From: Ornatilinea sp.
Lineage (GTDB): Bacteria; Chloroflexota; Anaerolineae; Anaerolineales; Anaerolineaceae
Length of the DNA stretch: 38,509 bases
Reading direction: 5' to 3'
NCBI GenBank assembly: GCA_018433975.1
Contig: JAHDQE010000030.1
Coordinates: forward strand, 1 to 38,509
The notes below the pieces were generated by a model. It was not told the DNA's origin. It ran no database searches and saw only the letters and a list, made by a program, of their open reading frames with translations. Both the position numbers and the translations under genes were made by a program. Each line of letters begins with the position of its first letter. Positions within the stretch are counted from its first letter, which is position 1. This document shows positions 8,373 to 17,061 of the stretch, piece by piece.

Positions 8373-9158
8373 TCATTCCCCGCGGGCGGCGAGCACCTTG
8401 CCCAGCCAGGCGCGCACCTGCGCCGGCCCTTCCAGACGGAACTGTGCCCGCGTTTCGGTGGGCGCGGCGGATACCCGTACGGCATAGCCTCCGGCCTGCA
8501 GCAGGGTTTCAAAAGCTTCCTCGTCTTTGTCGTCATCGCCCAGATAAACCGGCAGGGCGTCCGGCGGCGTCATCTTTTCCAGCACCCACTGCACGGCCGC
8601 CGTCTTGCTGGCAGCCAGCGGCGCCAGCTCCAGGAAGCGGTCGCCGCCCAGCAGCCGGAAGCTCGCGCCGGGTTCCAGGCCCAATGCGGCCTGGTTGGCC
8701 GCGGCCATCACCGCTTCGGCTTCTTCCTGTACGGCAAAGCGCCCGTGCAGCGCCAGGGACCAGCCTTTATCCTCCAGATAAAACCCTTCCCGGTCCGCGA
8801 TCAGGGCCCCCCACAGTGGCAGCAGCCGTTCCAGGGTGGGGCGCACCTGCTCAAACGGCACTTCCGCGCGGTACTGCTCATCCGGAAGCTGCATTTCGAT
8901 CCCGTAGGTTCCCCCCATCAGCAGGCCCGGCACCGGCAGCAGCTTACGGATGTGAGCCAGCCGCCGTCCGCTGATCACCGCCGGCAGGATGCCTTCCGCC
9001 TGCACCAGCCGTTCCAGCAGAGCGATCACTTCCGGGTCCTGCAGGATGGTGTCGGGAGAGGGGGCAAATTCCGCCAGGGTGCCGTCGTAATCCAAAAACA
9101 GGCGGATTGCCGGGGCATCCGCCATTATTTGGGTCAGAAGGTGGATCTCTTTTTCCAT
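8373..9158 (-). CDS. otsB: HAD-family trehalose-phosphatase-like protein
   Basis: The 261-residue product belongs to the trehalose-6-phosphate phosphatase branch of the HAD superfamily. It has motif I FLDYDGTLAE (nucleophile Asp23, acid Asp25), motif II VISGR, and the acidic motif GDDDKDEEAF near residue 195. It should remove phosphate from a sugar-phosphate intermediate such as trehalose 6-phosphate; the partner enzyme is the GT20 protein two genes upstream. ATG 9158 overlaps the upstream stop as TGATG, so translation is coupled. It is the last gene of the operon. If the GT20 product is not trehalose 6-phosphate, this enzyme would act on the alternative product, since OtsB-like phosphatases can differ in substrate. 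Confidence 0.87.
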   Translation of the reverse strand: MEKEIHLLTQIMADAPAIRLFLDYDGTLAEFAPSPDTILQDPEVIALLERLVQAEGILPAVISGRRLAHIRKLLPVPGLLMGGTYGIEMQLPDEQYRAEVPFEQVRPTLERLLPLWGALIADREGFYLEDKGWSLALHGRFAVQEEAEAVMAAANQAALGLEPGASFRLLGGDRFLELAPLAASKTAAVQWVLEKMTPPDALPVYLGDDDKDEEAFETLLQAGGYAVRVSAAPTETRAQFRLEGPAQVRAWLGKVLAARGE

Positions 9159-10405
9159 CAATCGGCTCTTTTCTCCAGCAGGGGCAGCAGGTCGCGCTCA
9201 AAAATGGCTTTCCAGGTGTAGTTCCGGCGGGTGCGGACCCGCAGGCGGTGCTCCGGGGTTTCGTTAACCCGCTTGAGGATTTGCCGTGCCAGTGCGGCGG
9301 GATCGGTATCGGGCGAGAAGATGAAAGCCTCCTCCGCCGCCAGCTCGTGCACCGCCGGTATGGCTGTGGCGACCACGGGCAGGCCTGCCAGCCCGGCTTC
9401 CAGAATAGGCATGCCAAAGCCTTCGCGGTGGGAGGGCATGAACAGCACATCCGCCACCCGGTACAGGTCAAACACCACGCGCCGGTCGATGGTGTAGCCG
9501 GCTCCAGGCTGCGGTCCGGATTCGTATACAAAGCGGAACTCGTCTTTCACGCCCAGGCGGTCGCGCTCTGCCAGCAGCGATTCGTAATATGCAATGCTGG
9601 CCGGGTCGTGAGGGTCGGGCGGGCCGGTCAGCACCAGTTTGGGACGGCAGTCCAGCTCCTTGAGCGCCGCTGTCACCCGCAGGGCGTATTCGATGTTCTT
9701 GGCCCGGGTAACCCGCACCGGCATCAACAGGATCAGGTCCGCGTGCCACAAATCCAGGCGGTCTGCCAGCGCGGCGCCTTCGGCGGAAAGGCCCAGGAGG
9801 GCGTTGGCGTCCACACCGTTATATACCACGTGCACCTTTTCAACGGGTAAGCCGAAGACCCCCGCAACCTCCTGCTGGCGCTGCTTCGAGATCGTCACGT
9901 AGGTAATATGGTCGTGCGTGGTTTTGAGCAGTTCCCAGGGGTAAGCCGGAAAAACCTTGCCACGCGAGTTGGGGCTGCTCCAGGTCAGGTCGTGGCACCA
10001 GGCCACGGTATGCTTCAGTGTCCCATCGTCCATCAGTCGGAACAGGGCCGCAGTCAGCGGCAGGTTGAAATGCTTGGTGAGCACGTTATGCACGATGACC
10101 GCGTCAAAGCCCGCCAGCAGCGGGCGCAGCTCCCCGGTCAGGCGCGTGGTCAGGCTTTCAAAAGAGTCGGGGAACTGACCGGTGTTCAGTTCCCCGGTTG
10201 CCGCGGCGATCTCGGGATGGAGGGTGTCCATTTCCGGAACGCGGATAAAATCCACCCCATGCGGCAGGGCATTGGCTTCGCCGCGCCCGGCGATCACCGT
10301 CAGCGGCAGCCCGGCGGCGGCAAACTGCACGGCATGGGCCTGGAGCACCGCTTCTACCCCGCCGATGACCGGCGGTGCCGAATAGTGCAGGATGGCCGTC
10401 TTCAT
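9158..10405 (-). CDS. GT4-family glycosyltransferase
   Basis: The 415-residue product has the GT-B two-domain layout. The N-terminal half has the GGVE loop (residues 15-18) and AWCHDLTW near 135-142. The C-terminal half has VVYNGVDA (194-200), the RVTRAKN basic motif (231-237) and REGFGMPILEAG with the retaining EX7E pair (Glu328, Glu336). It should transfer a sugar from a nucleotide donor with retention. It lies between the GT20 synthase and the phosphatase, with an 11-bp gap upstream and a 1-bp overlap downstream, so it almost certainly works on the same product, perhaps adding a further sugar or giving a glucosyl- or mannosyl-glycerate-type solute. Donor and acceptor cannot be read from the sequence. 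No membrane segment is visible, so it is cytosolic. Confidence 0.88.
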   Translation of the reverse strand: MKTAILHYSAPPVIGGVEAVLQAHAVQFAAAGLPLTVIAGRGEANALPHGVDFIRVPEMDTLHPEIAAATGELNTGQFPDSFESLTTRLTGELRPLLAGFDAVIVHNVLTKHFNLPLTAALFRLMDDGTLKHTVAWCHDLTWSSPNSRGKVFPAYPWELLKTTHDHITYVTISKQRQQEVAGVFGLPVEKVHVVYNGVDANALLGLSAEGAALADRLDLWHADLILLMPVRVTRAKNIEYALRVTAALKELDCRPKLVLTGPPDPHDPASIAYYESLLAERDRLGVKDEFRFVYESGPQPGAGYTIDRRVVFDLYRVADVLFMPSHREGFGMPILEAGLAGLPVVATAIPAVHELAAEEAFIFSPDTDPAALARQILKRVNETPEHRLRVRTRRNYTWKAIFERDLLPLLEKRAD

Positions 10406-10416
10406 GGCATACTCTC

Positions 10417-11949
10417 CTAATACCCCAGCCGGTGGATTTCCCGGATCTGGTCGCAGAACCAGGCGTTAATGTCGTTCTCTTCCACCAGACGGCGCAGGCG
10501 GTTGGCGCGGGTCTTGCGTTCGTCGGGCGGCATGGTGAGCGCCTGGTGCAGGGCCTCGGCGGTGGCGTACACATCGCAGGGCGAAATCACCAGCGCTCCC
10601 GGTTCAAGCTGCTGTCTCGCGCCGGCGCGTTCCGAGAGCACCAGGACGCCGTCTTTCTCGTTTACGACCGGGCCTTCTTTGGCAACCAGGTTCATGCCGT
10701 CGGCGATGGAATTGACCAGCAGGACGTCGTAGATTTGCAGCGCGGCTACGGCCCGGGTGTAGTTCTCGCCAAGGATGACCCGGATCGGTTCCCATTCGCT
10801 GGTGCCGTGCCGCGAGTTGACCCACCCGGCCGCGGCCATCATCTCGTCATGGTAGGTGCGGTATTCATCCACGTCCAGGCGCGAAGGCACCAGCAGCGCA
10901 ATGAACTTCACTTTTCCGCGGTGCTCGGGGTGCAGGTCCAGCATTTCGCCAAAAGCTTGAAACCCGCGCACAATATTTTTGCTCGGCTCGGTGCGGTCCA
11001 CGCGCAGGACCAGTTGTTCTTCTTTGAAGATTTCGTGGAGCTGGGCGCGGTATTCGGCGGCTTCCGGGGACTGCGCCAGGTTCTTGATGGCGGGCACATC
11101 AATGGAGATCGGGAAATCGCGCACCAGAGTGGCGTGGTTGCGGTACCAGATGCGGCCGTGTTTGTAATTGACATGGGCCCTTGGCAGGTGCGATTCGACC
11201 GACCGCAGGAAGTTCAGCCCGTCTTCGCGGGTCTGGAAGCCCATCACGTCCACGGCGGTCAGACCTTTCAGGATGGTCTGCCGCATTCCGGAAGGCAGGA
11301 TGCTGAAGTCCTCCGGCCCCGGCCAGGGAATGTGCACAAAGTGGGTCAGGGTGAATTTTTTGGAACGCCGCGTCCGGCGCAGCAGTTCACGCAGCATGCG
11401 CGGCAGCAGGTAGAGATGATAATCCTGAACCATCACCAACGCGTGCTCCGGGGCGGTCCGTATATGTTGGGCCACCGTTTTGGCAAACTGGCGGTTGGCA
11501 GCCACGTAGCCCTCTTCCCAGGCCTGCCAGGTGTCGCGGGTGATGGTCGGCCCCGACACGAAATCCCACATGGAGTGCTGCAGGAACCACAGCAGCGGGT
11601 TGGAAATCGTATTGTAGTAGCCTTCGTAAACGCTCTCTTCCAGCGGAACCAGATCCAGATCAATCTCGCGTTCCCCTTCATCCAGCGCGAGATGCCCGCG
11701 TCCCCATTCTTTTTCAAGATCGTTGAGTGCCGAGGCGATCCAGGTGATATCGACGTTTTGCGCCAGGCCCAGCAGTGCGGTTACCAGCCCGCCGCCGCTG
11801 CGGTGTATCTCCACGTTCCCGTCCTCCCCGGTGGAAAAACCCACCGGGCCGCGGTTGGAGACAATAATTAAAGACCGGCCGCTTAACAGCGTTTCCGGGT
11901 CGCTTCCGCACAGGGAATCATCGGAGAAAGGGGAAGAATTTGTATCCAT
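10417..11949 (-). CDS. otsA: GT20 trehalose-6-phosphate synthase-like glycosyltransferase
   Basis: The 510-residue product is an OtsA homologue that would join a nucleotide-activated glucose to a sugar phosphate. Motifs: RSGGGLVTAL loop (50-59), VQDYHLYLLP (174-183), HIPWPGPEDF (206-215), MGFQT, and ADGMNLVAKEG (417-427), which are canonical or near-canonical. Two sites differ from E. coli OtsA: the RLDYSKG donor loop is RVDRTEPSKN here (316-325, about three residues longer, with Arg and Lys kept), and the WVGWTG-like acceptor segment is WIASALND (70-77). I recall this variant from actinobacterial GT20 proteins, a group that includes pseudo-glycosyltransferases, so the product may not be trehalose 6-phosphate. 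ATG 11949 has AGAGG just upstream; 11 bp separate it from the GH63 gene. Confidence 0.85.
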   Translation of the reverse strand: MDTNSSPFSDDSLCGSDPETLLSGRSLIIVSNRGPVGFSTGEDGNVEIHRSGGGLVTALLGLAQNVDITWIASALNDLEKEWGRGHLALDEGEREIDLDLVPLEESVYEGYYNTISNPLLWFLQHSMWDFVSGPTITRDTWQAWEEGYVAANRQFAKTVAQHIRTAPEHALVMVQDYHLYLLPRMLRELLRRTRRSKKFTLTHFVHIPWPGPEDFSILPSGMRQTILKGLTAVDVMGFQTREDGLNFLRSVESHLPRAHVNYKHGRIWYRNHATLVRDFPISIDVPAIKNLAQSPEAAEYRAQLHEIFKEEQLVLRVDRTEPSKNIVRGFQAFGEMLDLHPEHRGKVKFIALLVPSRLDVDEYRTYHDEMMAAAGWVNSRHGTSEWEPIRVILGENYTRAVAALQIYDVLLVNSIADGMNLVAKEGPVVNEKDGVLVLSERAGARQQLEPGALVISPCDVYATAEALHQALTMPPDERKTRANRLRRLVEENDINAWFCDQIREIHRLGY

Positions 11950-11960
11950 AAAAACCTCTT

Positions 11961-13724
11961 TTATTCATCCCGGGACTCGCGGCTGGCCTGAATCGCAAGG
12001 TCGATATATACCGCTGCTGTCCAACCAAATATATTGACTGCCTTGGGCGGCGCGGCCCCGGTTTCCGAGTCGTAAAATTCATAAATATCGCGCTGGCCCA
12101 TAATCATTTCCAGCGTGTGTTCGCGAAGCTGGTTTGCCAGGTCGTTTTCGCCGATCTGGTGGAGCGCTTCGATAAAGAAATAGTTGATATTTGCCCACAC
12201 CGGCCCCCGCCACATGGTCTGGGGGTCGTAATGGGGGTCATTCCGGGCCACCGTCGGCAGCATGAAGTTTCCCCAGAACATTTCCGGATTTTTAAGGTGA
12301 TCCAGCAGGCGGTCGCGGATTTCATTGGGAAGCTGCCCGGTCCACAGCGGGTAGAGGTTGAAAGGCGTTACCACCCGCACCGGCACATGATTCTTCAGCG
12401 CCCAGAAGAGCCCGGCTTCCGGGTCCCAGAAATGTTCGATCATCCGGGTGACCATAGCTGCCGCCCGCCTCCGCCACATGGCGCCCTCGGCATCCATTTT
12501 CAATGCTTCTGCAATCATCGCCAGAGAACCCATCTGCACGCACAGATAAGTGTTGAGTTCGGGGGATTCGACCGGCATGCCCTCATCCCACAGCGGGCTG
12601 TCGTCCAGTCCGGAAGAATAGGGGTGGTTGTACTGCGCCAGCCCATCGCCGTCGTCATCGTTCATCGAGGTCCACCAGGCGTTTAACCGCACCAGGGGCA
12701 CGTAAACCTCGGATAAAAAGTCGATATCGGGCTCCGTTTCGTGCAGTTTGAGCACCGCCCAGGCCAGGATGGGGGGCTTGGTGACTTCGCCGATGATGGG
12801 ATGGTCGATGGTGGCCACAATGCCGTCGTCGTAGATGGCATCCGGCAGCATGCCGTTGGGAAGCTGGTGGGCCAGCATGGCCCGTATCTGGTTGCGGGCC
12901 AGTTCGACATCGATGTGGCGGTAAGCAAGGGAGTGCAGGGCGCTGTCCCACAGCCAGAGCCCGACATAGCCCAGCTTGGAAGGCGTCATGGCTTCGTAGG
13001 TCACCTTCCCCTGCGGGCTGATCAGGTTGTTCGCCATGATCCACCAGGCGTAGGCGTAAGTCCGCGCATACTTTGGATCCACTTCGGGGACGCGTTCAAA
13101 CCACGCGTGCCAGCGCTGCTCCGCCGCCGTATGCAGCACCGAGAACGGCTTCAGCGGGGTGACAGCGCGTTCCGAGGGGTGGATCCCGATGGATATGGTG
13201 CAGTCTTTTCCGGTGTTCACCAGAAATTCGACCTCGTAACCTCCTTCGACCGGAAGGATCCGGTTGCCTTCCACTTCTCCGGTAGTGTTGTAAAACAGGT
13301 TGCGCACGGACATAAATTTCCCGCCCTGAGCCGTGCTGCTCCAATATTGCGGGAACGCGCGGAAGCGCACCCCGCAGACTGTATCCGGCGGGAGACCCAG
13401 CGCGAGGGTTTGCTGGTCTTGAAAAACCATTTCGAAATCGCCCAGCCGGGTGTGAAATTGCAGGCGGTACGGGCTGGTGGTGACCTCAAATTCCAGTTTG
13501 TACCCATCGGAGTCGATCAGATACAGTTCCTGGAGGAATGGGGGGCGGTGAAGATAGGCCTCGATGTCCGGCTCCAGGTTGGTGAGGCGTTCTGCCAGTT
13601 TGACATACAGCCCGCTCTGGAAGGGGTAGCGGAATACCAGTAAGCGTGAGCCGCGATCGCTGAACGGCACATGGGCGATATCAATATGGTTATGCAGCGC
13701 GTTCAAATAATCGGCCGCGTTCAT
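11961..13724 (-). CDS. GH63-family glycoside hydrolase (mannosyl-/glucosylglycerate hydrolase-like)
   Basis: The 587-residue protein has an N-terminal beta-rich section (about 1-210) and a C-terminal (alpha/alpha)6-barrel. Barrel motifs are WLWDSALH (257-264), SGLDDSPLWDEG (371-382, general-acid Asp region), MWRGPVWANINY (504-515) and YEFYDSETG (548-556, base Glu554), the pattern of GH63 and of mannosylglycerate/glucosylglycerate hydrolases. It is probably cytosolic, with no signal peptide. First gene of the operon with the GT20, GT4 and phosphatase genes, so it may recycle the same compatible solute the other three make. It could also be a trehalase-like or oligosaccharide glucosidase. ATG 13724 lies in a region with no strong RBS. 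Confidence 0.83.
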   Translation of the reverse strand: MNAADYLNALHNHIDIAHVPFSDRGSRLLVFRYPFQSGLYVKLAERLTNLEPDIEAYLHRPPFLQELYLIDSDGYKLEFEVTTSPYRLQFHTRLGDFEMVFQDQQTLALGLPPDTVCGVRFRAFPQYWSSTAQGGKFMSVRNLFYNTTGEVEGNRILPVEGGYEVEFLVNTGKDCTISIGIHPSERAVTPLKPFSVLHTAAEQRWHAWFERVPEVDPKYARTYAYAWWIMANNLISPQGKVTYEAMTPSKLGYVGLWLWDSALHSLAYRHIDVELARNQIRAMLAHQLPNGMLPDAIYDDGIVATIDHPIIGEVTKPPILAWAVLKLHETEPDIDFLSEVYVPLVRLNAWWTSMNDDDGDGLAQYNHPYSSGLDDSPLWDEGMPVESPELNTYLCVQMGSLAMIAEALKMDAEGAMWRRRAAAMVTRMIEHFWDPEAGLFWALKNHVPVRVVTPFNLYPLWTGQLPNEIRDRLLDHLKNPEMFWGNFMLPTVARNDPHYDPQTMWRGPVWANINYFFIEALHQIGENDLANQLREHTLEMIMGQRDIYEFYDSETGAAPPKAVNIFGWTAAVYIDLAIQASRESRDE

Positions 13725-13931
13725 AAGCGTTTAAAAACCTCCGGTTTGAGTTAACAGTATTGAGGGGAAAGACCGGTGTGCGTCTGTACCCCCAAAGTTA
13801 GTGTACCTTACCCCAATAAGGGTTGTCAAACCGCGCAGGTTGTACTTGACTGTGAGCCGCCGGGCCGGAAAGGATTCCGGAGAGAGGAAAGTCCTCCGCC
13901 CCCCAATTTCTCATGAAAAACTTAATTTCTC

Positions 13932-13960
13932 TTGACATTGCACCCTTAACTTGGTAAGAT
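13932..13960 (+). promoter_or_regulatory. Sigma-70 promoter of the GntR gene
   Basis: A consensus -35 box TTGACA (13932-13937), a 17-bp spacer and a -10 box TAAGAT (13955-13960) stand about 90 bp upstream of the gene at 14055. Confidence 0.8.
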
Positions 13961-13979
13961 GTTAATACAACCTTACAAG
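13950..13979. promoter_or_regulatory. Candidate GntR autoregulatory operator
   Basis: An imperfect inverted repeat, CTTGGTAAG (13950-13958) and CTTACAAG (13972-13979), overlaps the -10 box of the gntR promoter and extends over the start site. This is a typical place for negative autoregulation by a GntR/HutC protein. The binding is inferred from position only. Confidence 0.5.
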
Positions 13980-14054
13980 ATCACCTAACCACATTACCCT
14001 GATTACAAAATTGAACTGCCGGTCTTCTGATTGTCATGGAAAGGATTTTGAGTG

Positions 14055-14798
14055 ATGCTGGATAAGACAAGCCGAGTCCCCCTGTATTTTCAAATTGCAA
14101 AGCTCCTGAGAGAAGAAATTTCTTCCGGGAAATACCCTCCGGGCGAGCGCCTCCCTTCCGAGAATCAACTTTCCGGTACGTACGGCGTCAGCCGGGTAAC
14201 CATCCGCCAGGCCCTCAAACTGCTGGAGGAGAACTATTCCATTTACCGGGTACATGGGGTGGGGACTTTTGTCTCGCCTTTTATCATGAAAGGTATGTCC
14301 GGCTTTATCGGCTTTACGGAAAAGACCGGCCTGCTGGGGTTTGAAGTCTCTTCTAAAGTCCTGGAATTCAAGAAGGTGGAACGGCTTCCCGGGGAGATGC
14401 AGCGTCAATTGCAGCTTCTGGATGACGCCTCACCCAAATCCAAATTGATGCAGATCAAGCGCACCCGTTTTATTGATGGTGCCCCGGCGGTAGTTGAGGA
14501 TGTTTACGTGCCGCTCGATATGTTCCCGGGGATTGAAAAATATGATTTTGGCAGCCGGTCTCTTTACAAAACCATGAACAACGTTTGGGGGATCGTGCCG
14601 GTTTACTCCATGCAGGTGATGGTTGCCAAAGCCGCGTCCGAAGAGGAAGCCAAACAATTAAAAATTTCGGTTGGAAAACCCCTGCTGTCTGTTTTCCGGC
14701 TTACCCTGACGGAAGGGTTTACCGTGATCGAGTACTGTGAATCGGTTTATGACACCGAGAAGTATATTTTCCTGGTGCGTGATTCGAGAGATATCTAG
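14055..14798 (+). CDS. GntR-family (HutC subfamily) transcriptional regulator
   Basis: The 247-residue protein has an N-terminal winged helix-turn-helix (about 8-75; LYFQIAKLLREEI, PPGERLPSENQL, YGVSRVTIRQALKLLEE) and a C-terminal UTRA effector domain (about 95-240) ending in FTVIEYCESVYDTEKYIFLV. HutC-type regulators usually bind a small metabolite such as a sugar phosphate. It lies directly upstream of the PTS operon on the same strand and is a candidate co-regulator of it. An alternative GTG start at 14052 is equally placed relative to AAGGA at 14041-14045. Its own promoter has a candidate operator over the -10 box. Confidence 0.92.
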   Translation: MLDKTSRVPLYFQIAKLLREEISSGKYPPGERLPSENQLSGTYGVSRVTIRQALKLLEENYSIYRVHGVGTFVSPFIMKGMSGFIGFTEKTGLLGFEVSSKVLEFKKVERLPGEMQRQLQLLDDASPKSKLMQIKRTRFIDGAPAVVEDVYVPLDMFPGIEKYDFGSRSLYKTMNNVWGIVPVYSMQVMVAKAASEEEAKQLKISVGKPLLSVFRLTLTEGFTVIEYCESVYDTEKYIFLVRDSRDI

Positions 14799-15110
14799 TT
14801 TTTATTCCCGGCACATCCTGTCTTTCTAATCCGGTGTGCATTACTTTGCCCTTACTGCGGTGAAGCACGAACTTTAACAACCGAATATTCTCTGAAACGG
14901 CTGAATGATTAAAGGTCTACTCCAATAAAACGGTATCTCAAGGGGGAGCATCGTTACCGTCTCTTTGAAAGATTTCGTGGTTCGGAAATATGCGTTCGGA
15001 TGCGTACGGAAAATTGAAATAAATAATGTGAAGATCGTAAACGGATAAGATTTTTTGATGGAAGTGTTTCAGCGGGGTGGTTGCGGGGGCTCTCCGGGAC
15101 AAAATGAAAC
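14799..15110 (+). other. Gap after gntR; possible coding or IS relic
   Basis: No intact gene is present. The segment 14930-15020 has a protein-like open stretch without a start and carries ACGGTATCT (14930-14938), the 9-mer found twice in the IS110 element at the window start. It may be a coincidence or a small footprint of an old insertion. Confidence 0.25.
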
Positions 15111-15197
15111 ATGAGAAATCTTAAAATATCATTAATGTTATTGACAAAAGTTCTGTAAACGTATACAATTTGCATATCTGTAATCGTTTACAAAAAT
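15111..15197 (+). promoter_or_regulatory. Operon A promoter with paired LacI-type operators
   Basis: The promoter has TTGACA (15141-15146), a 17-bp spacer and TACAAT (15164-15169). Operator 1, TGTAAACGTATACA (15154-15167), overlaps the -10 box. Operator 2, TGTAATCGTTTACA (15179-15192), lies just past the start site. Both are LacI/GalR-type palindromes centred on CG, with centres 25 bp apart. The whole block closely matches 23253-23339 in front of HPr. Repression would block initiation of the PTS operon, giving a leader of about 250 nt before the EIIC gene. Confidence 0.85.
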
Positions 15198-15423
15198 ATC
15201 TCCATAAGACGTTCCGTCATTGAGTGAAACCTTCAACGATATACGTCAGTACTCACTCTTCTGCAGAAAAGTATGCAGTCAGGCTTTTTGATAACTTCTA
15301 ACCTCATTTACTTTTTTTTCGGAAGAATCTGTCCTAGTGAAAGGAGTATTTATCGGAATATAGTCCTCTTTTTCCCCAAGATTAAATCATTGTTTTTTGA
15401 TACATAAATTAAGGAGAATCCGA

Positions 15424-16482
15424 ATGAAAGAAAGAGTTCAAAGATGGGGCGGTTTTTTGGCCTCAATGGTTGTCCCGAACCTTGGCGCCTTCATTGCCTG
15501 GGGTTTGATTACGGCGTTTTTCATTGCTACCGGATGGACCCCCAACGAGAGATTTAGCGCTCTGGTTGGTCCTATGATTAACTATATGCTGCCAATCCTG
15601 ATCGGTTATACGGGTGGTAAAGTGGTTTATGGTCACCGTGGTGGTGTAATTGGCGCGATTGCTACCATGGGTACTATCGTGGGTTCAAGCATTCCCCAGT
15701 TCATGGGTGCCATGATCGCAGGCCCGATTTCTGCATGGGCTTTGAAGAAACTGGACGAAGTGATTCAACCCAGTATTCCGATTGGTTTTGAGCTTTTGAT
15801 CAACAACTTCTCGCTTGGTATCCTTGGCGTGATCATGACACTGCTTTCCATGCTGGCGATTGGGCCATTTGTTGCGGTTGTCAGTAACGCAGCAGGTGCC
15901 GTAGTGCAGTGGCTGATCGACCTCCGCCTGCTGCCGTTGGTGGCCTTCATTGTTGAACCCGCCAAAGTGCTGTTCCTCAATAACGCGCTCAACATCGGTG
16001 TTCTGGCACCGCTGGGCGCGGCCGCTGCCCAAACCACCGGGCGGGCCATTCACTTCATGCTGGAAAGCGATCCCGGCCCCGGCCTTGGTCTGCTGCTTGC
16101 CTACTGGGTTGCCGGTAAAGGCCTGCTGAAGGAATCTGCTCCTGGCGCCATCATCATTCACTTCCTGGGCGGCATCCATGAGATTTACTTCCCCTTCGTT
16201 CTGGCTCACCCGATCATGATCATTGCCATGTTCGCGGGTGGACTGGCTGCCGACACATGGTGGGTTATCACCGGTGCAGGGCTTGTTGCCACACCTTCGC
16301 CTGGTTCAATCTTTGCCTATCTTGCCATGACACCAAAAGGCTGGCACTTCCAGGTCCTGACGGGTGTGTTATTGGGCACCATTGCTTCGTTTGCGGTGGG
16401 CTATGTGCTCCTGAAACGCTTCCCTGTGAAGGAAATAGAAGAGCAAGAGGAAGAAGAACTGGACACGGTTCCCGGTCTGTAG
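15424..16482 (+). CDS. PTS system mannitol-type EIIC permease subunit
   Basis: The 352-residue polytopic membrane protein belongs to the fructose-mannitol PTS family. It starts with MKERVQRWGGFLASMVVPNLGAF as in MtlA/CmtA and contains NNALNIGVLAPLG, SDPGPGLGLLLAYW, SAPGAIIIHFLGGIHEIYFPFVL (with the family's GIHE motif) and a charged C-terminal tail. Classical mannitol EII fuses C, B and A; here C ends alone and B and A are separate genes just downstream. It should import a hexitol or related polyol with phosphorylation; mannitol itself is not proven. ATG 15424 is preceded by AAGGAG (15411-15416). A hairpin with a U-run follows the stop, so EIIC may be expressed above the downstream genes. Confidence 0.92.
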   Translation: MKERVQRWGGFLASMVVPNLGAFIAWGLITAFFIATGWTPNERFSALVGPMINYMLPILIGYTGGKVVYGHRGGVIGAIATMGTIVGSSIPQFMGAMIAGPISAWALKKLDEVIQPSIPIGFELLINNFSLGILGVIMTLLSMLAIGPFVAVVSNAAGAVVQWLIDLRLLPLVAFIVEPAKVLFLNNALNIGVLAPLGAAAAQTTGRAIHFMLESDPGPGLGLLLAYWVAGKGLLKESAPGAIIIHFLGGIHEIYFPFVLAHPIMIIAMFAGGLAADTWWVITGAGLVATPSPGSIFAYLAMTPKGWHFQVLTGVLLGTIASFAVGYVLLKRFPVKEIEEQEEEELDTVPGL

Positions 16483-16495
16483 ACTGTATAATAAA

Positions 16496-16530
16496 AGGGT
16501 CCTTGTGTTTGTTCATGAGGACCCTCTTTT
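16496..16530 (+). terminator. Hairpin with U-run between EIIC and EIIB (attenuator-like)
   Basis: The perfect stem AGGGTCCT (16496-16503) and AGGACCCT (16518-16525) is followed by CTTTTTC. It lies inside the operon, so it is likely a partial terminator or 3'-end-stabilising element that sets the EIIC:EIIB ratio. Confidence 0.65.
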
Positions 16531-16573
16531 TCACTCTTTGTAAGATAGATTAGAAAGGATAAATTGGATTAAG

Positions 16574-16903
16574 ATGGCAAAATCAATTCCCGTTTCAGAA
16601 ATCAAGAACATTATCCTGGCCTGTGAAGCCGGCATTGGCTCAAGTTTGATGAGCGTTAATGCCCTCAAGAAGAAATTGAAAAAGGCGAAGATTTCGGATG
16701 TGAATGTCTTCCATAAGGCCACTGCCCGGGTGCCGCACAATGCCAATTTTGTGATTTGCCATAACGGTATCAAGAAATCCGTTCAGGCCCAGGCTCCCGA
16801 TGCGGTTGTCGTAGGGTTCAACTTCTTCCTGAACGATCCCGTTTTCGACAAAATCGTCAAGGCTCTGGGAGAAGGCGGCGAGATTTCGGAAGATCTAAAG
16901 TAA
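16574..16903 (+). CDS. PTS system mannitol-type EIIB component
   Basis: The 109-residue cytosolic protein has the EIIB phosphocysteine loop ACEAGIGSSLMS with Cys17, matching the CDAGMGSSAMG loop of mannitol EIIB, and a single alpha/beta domain of the usual size. It takes phosphate from EIIA His and passes it to sugar on EIIC. It stands alone rather than fused to EIIC. ATG 16574 has only a weak RBS (GGATTAAG), in line with reduced expression after the hairpin at 16496-16530. The gap to EIIA contains the palindrome CCGGTTTTT/AAAAACCGG at about 16907-16925. Confidence 0.9.
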   Translation: MAKSIPVSEIKNIILACEAGIGSSLMSVNALKKKLKKAKISDVNVFHKATARVPHNANFVICHNGIKKSVQAQAPDAVVVGFNFFLNDPVFDKIVKALGEGGEISEDLK

Positions 16904-17061
16904 TTGCCGGTTTTTAAAAAACCGGATTATTGAACAGCACAATACGAGTTTCAAGCATGTTAAAGGGTCAATATCCCCAGGATGCGGTCCGGGCAGTTGA
17001 CGGAATTTAACGTGCAGATGCTCCCTGTTTATCCAGATACGGATAGAGAAGAGACCCCCCA

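Larger units (their letters stand above)
13725..14054. other. Divergent intergenic region between the glycoside operon and gntR
   Basis: This gap must hold both the minus-strand promoter of the GH63-GT20-GT4-phosphatase operon and the plus-strand promoter of the GntR gene. Only the latter is clear. It has a GC-rich hairpin-forming stretch around 13858-13880 (GCCGCCGGGCCGG). No gene is visible. Confidence 0.5.

Noticed and set aside
13880..13906. GAGGAAAGTCC, resembling a conserved RNase P RNA segment
   Set aside because: Only this short string matches; the following GGGCTCC and the rest of the RNase P RNA core are absent, and the gap is too short.
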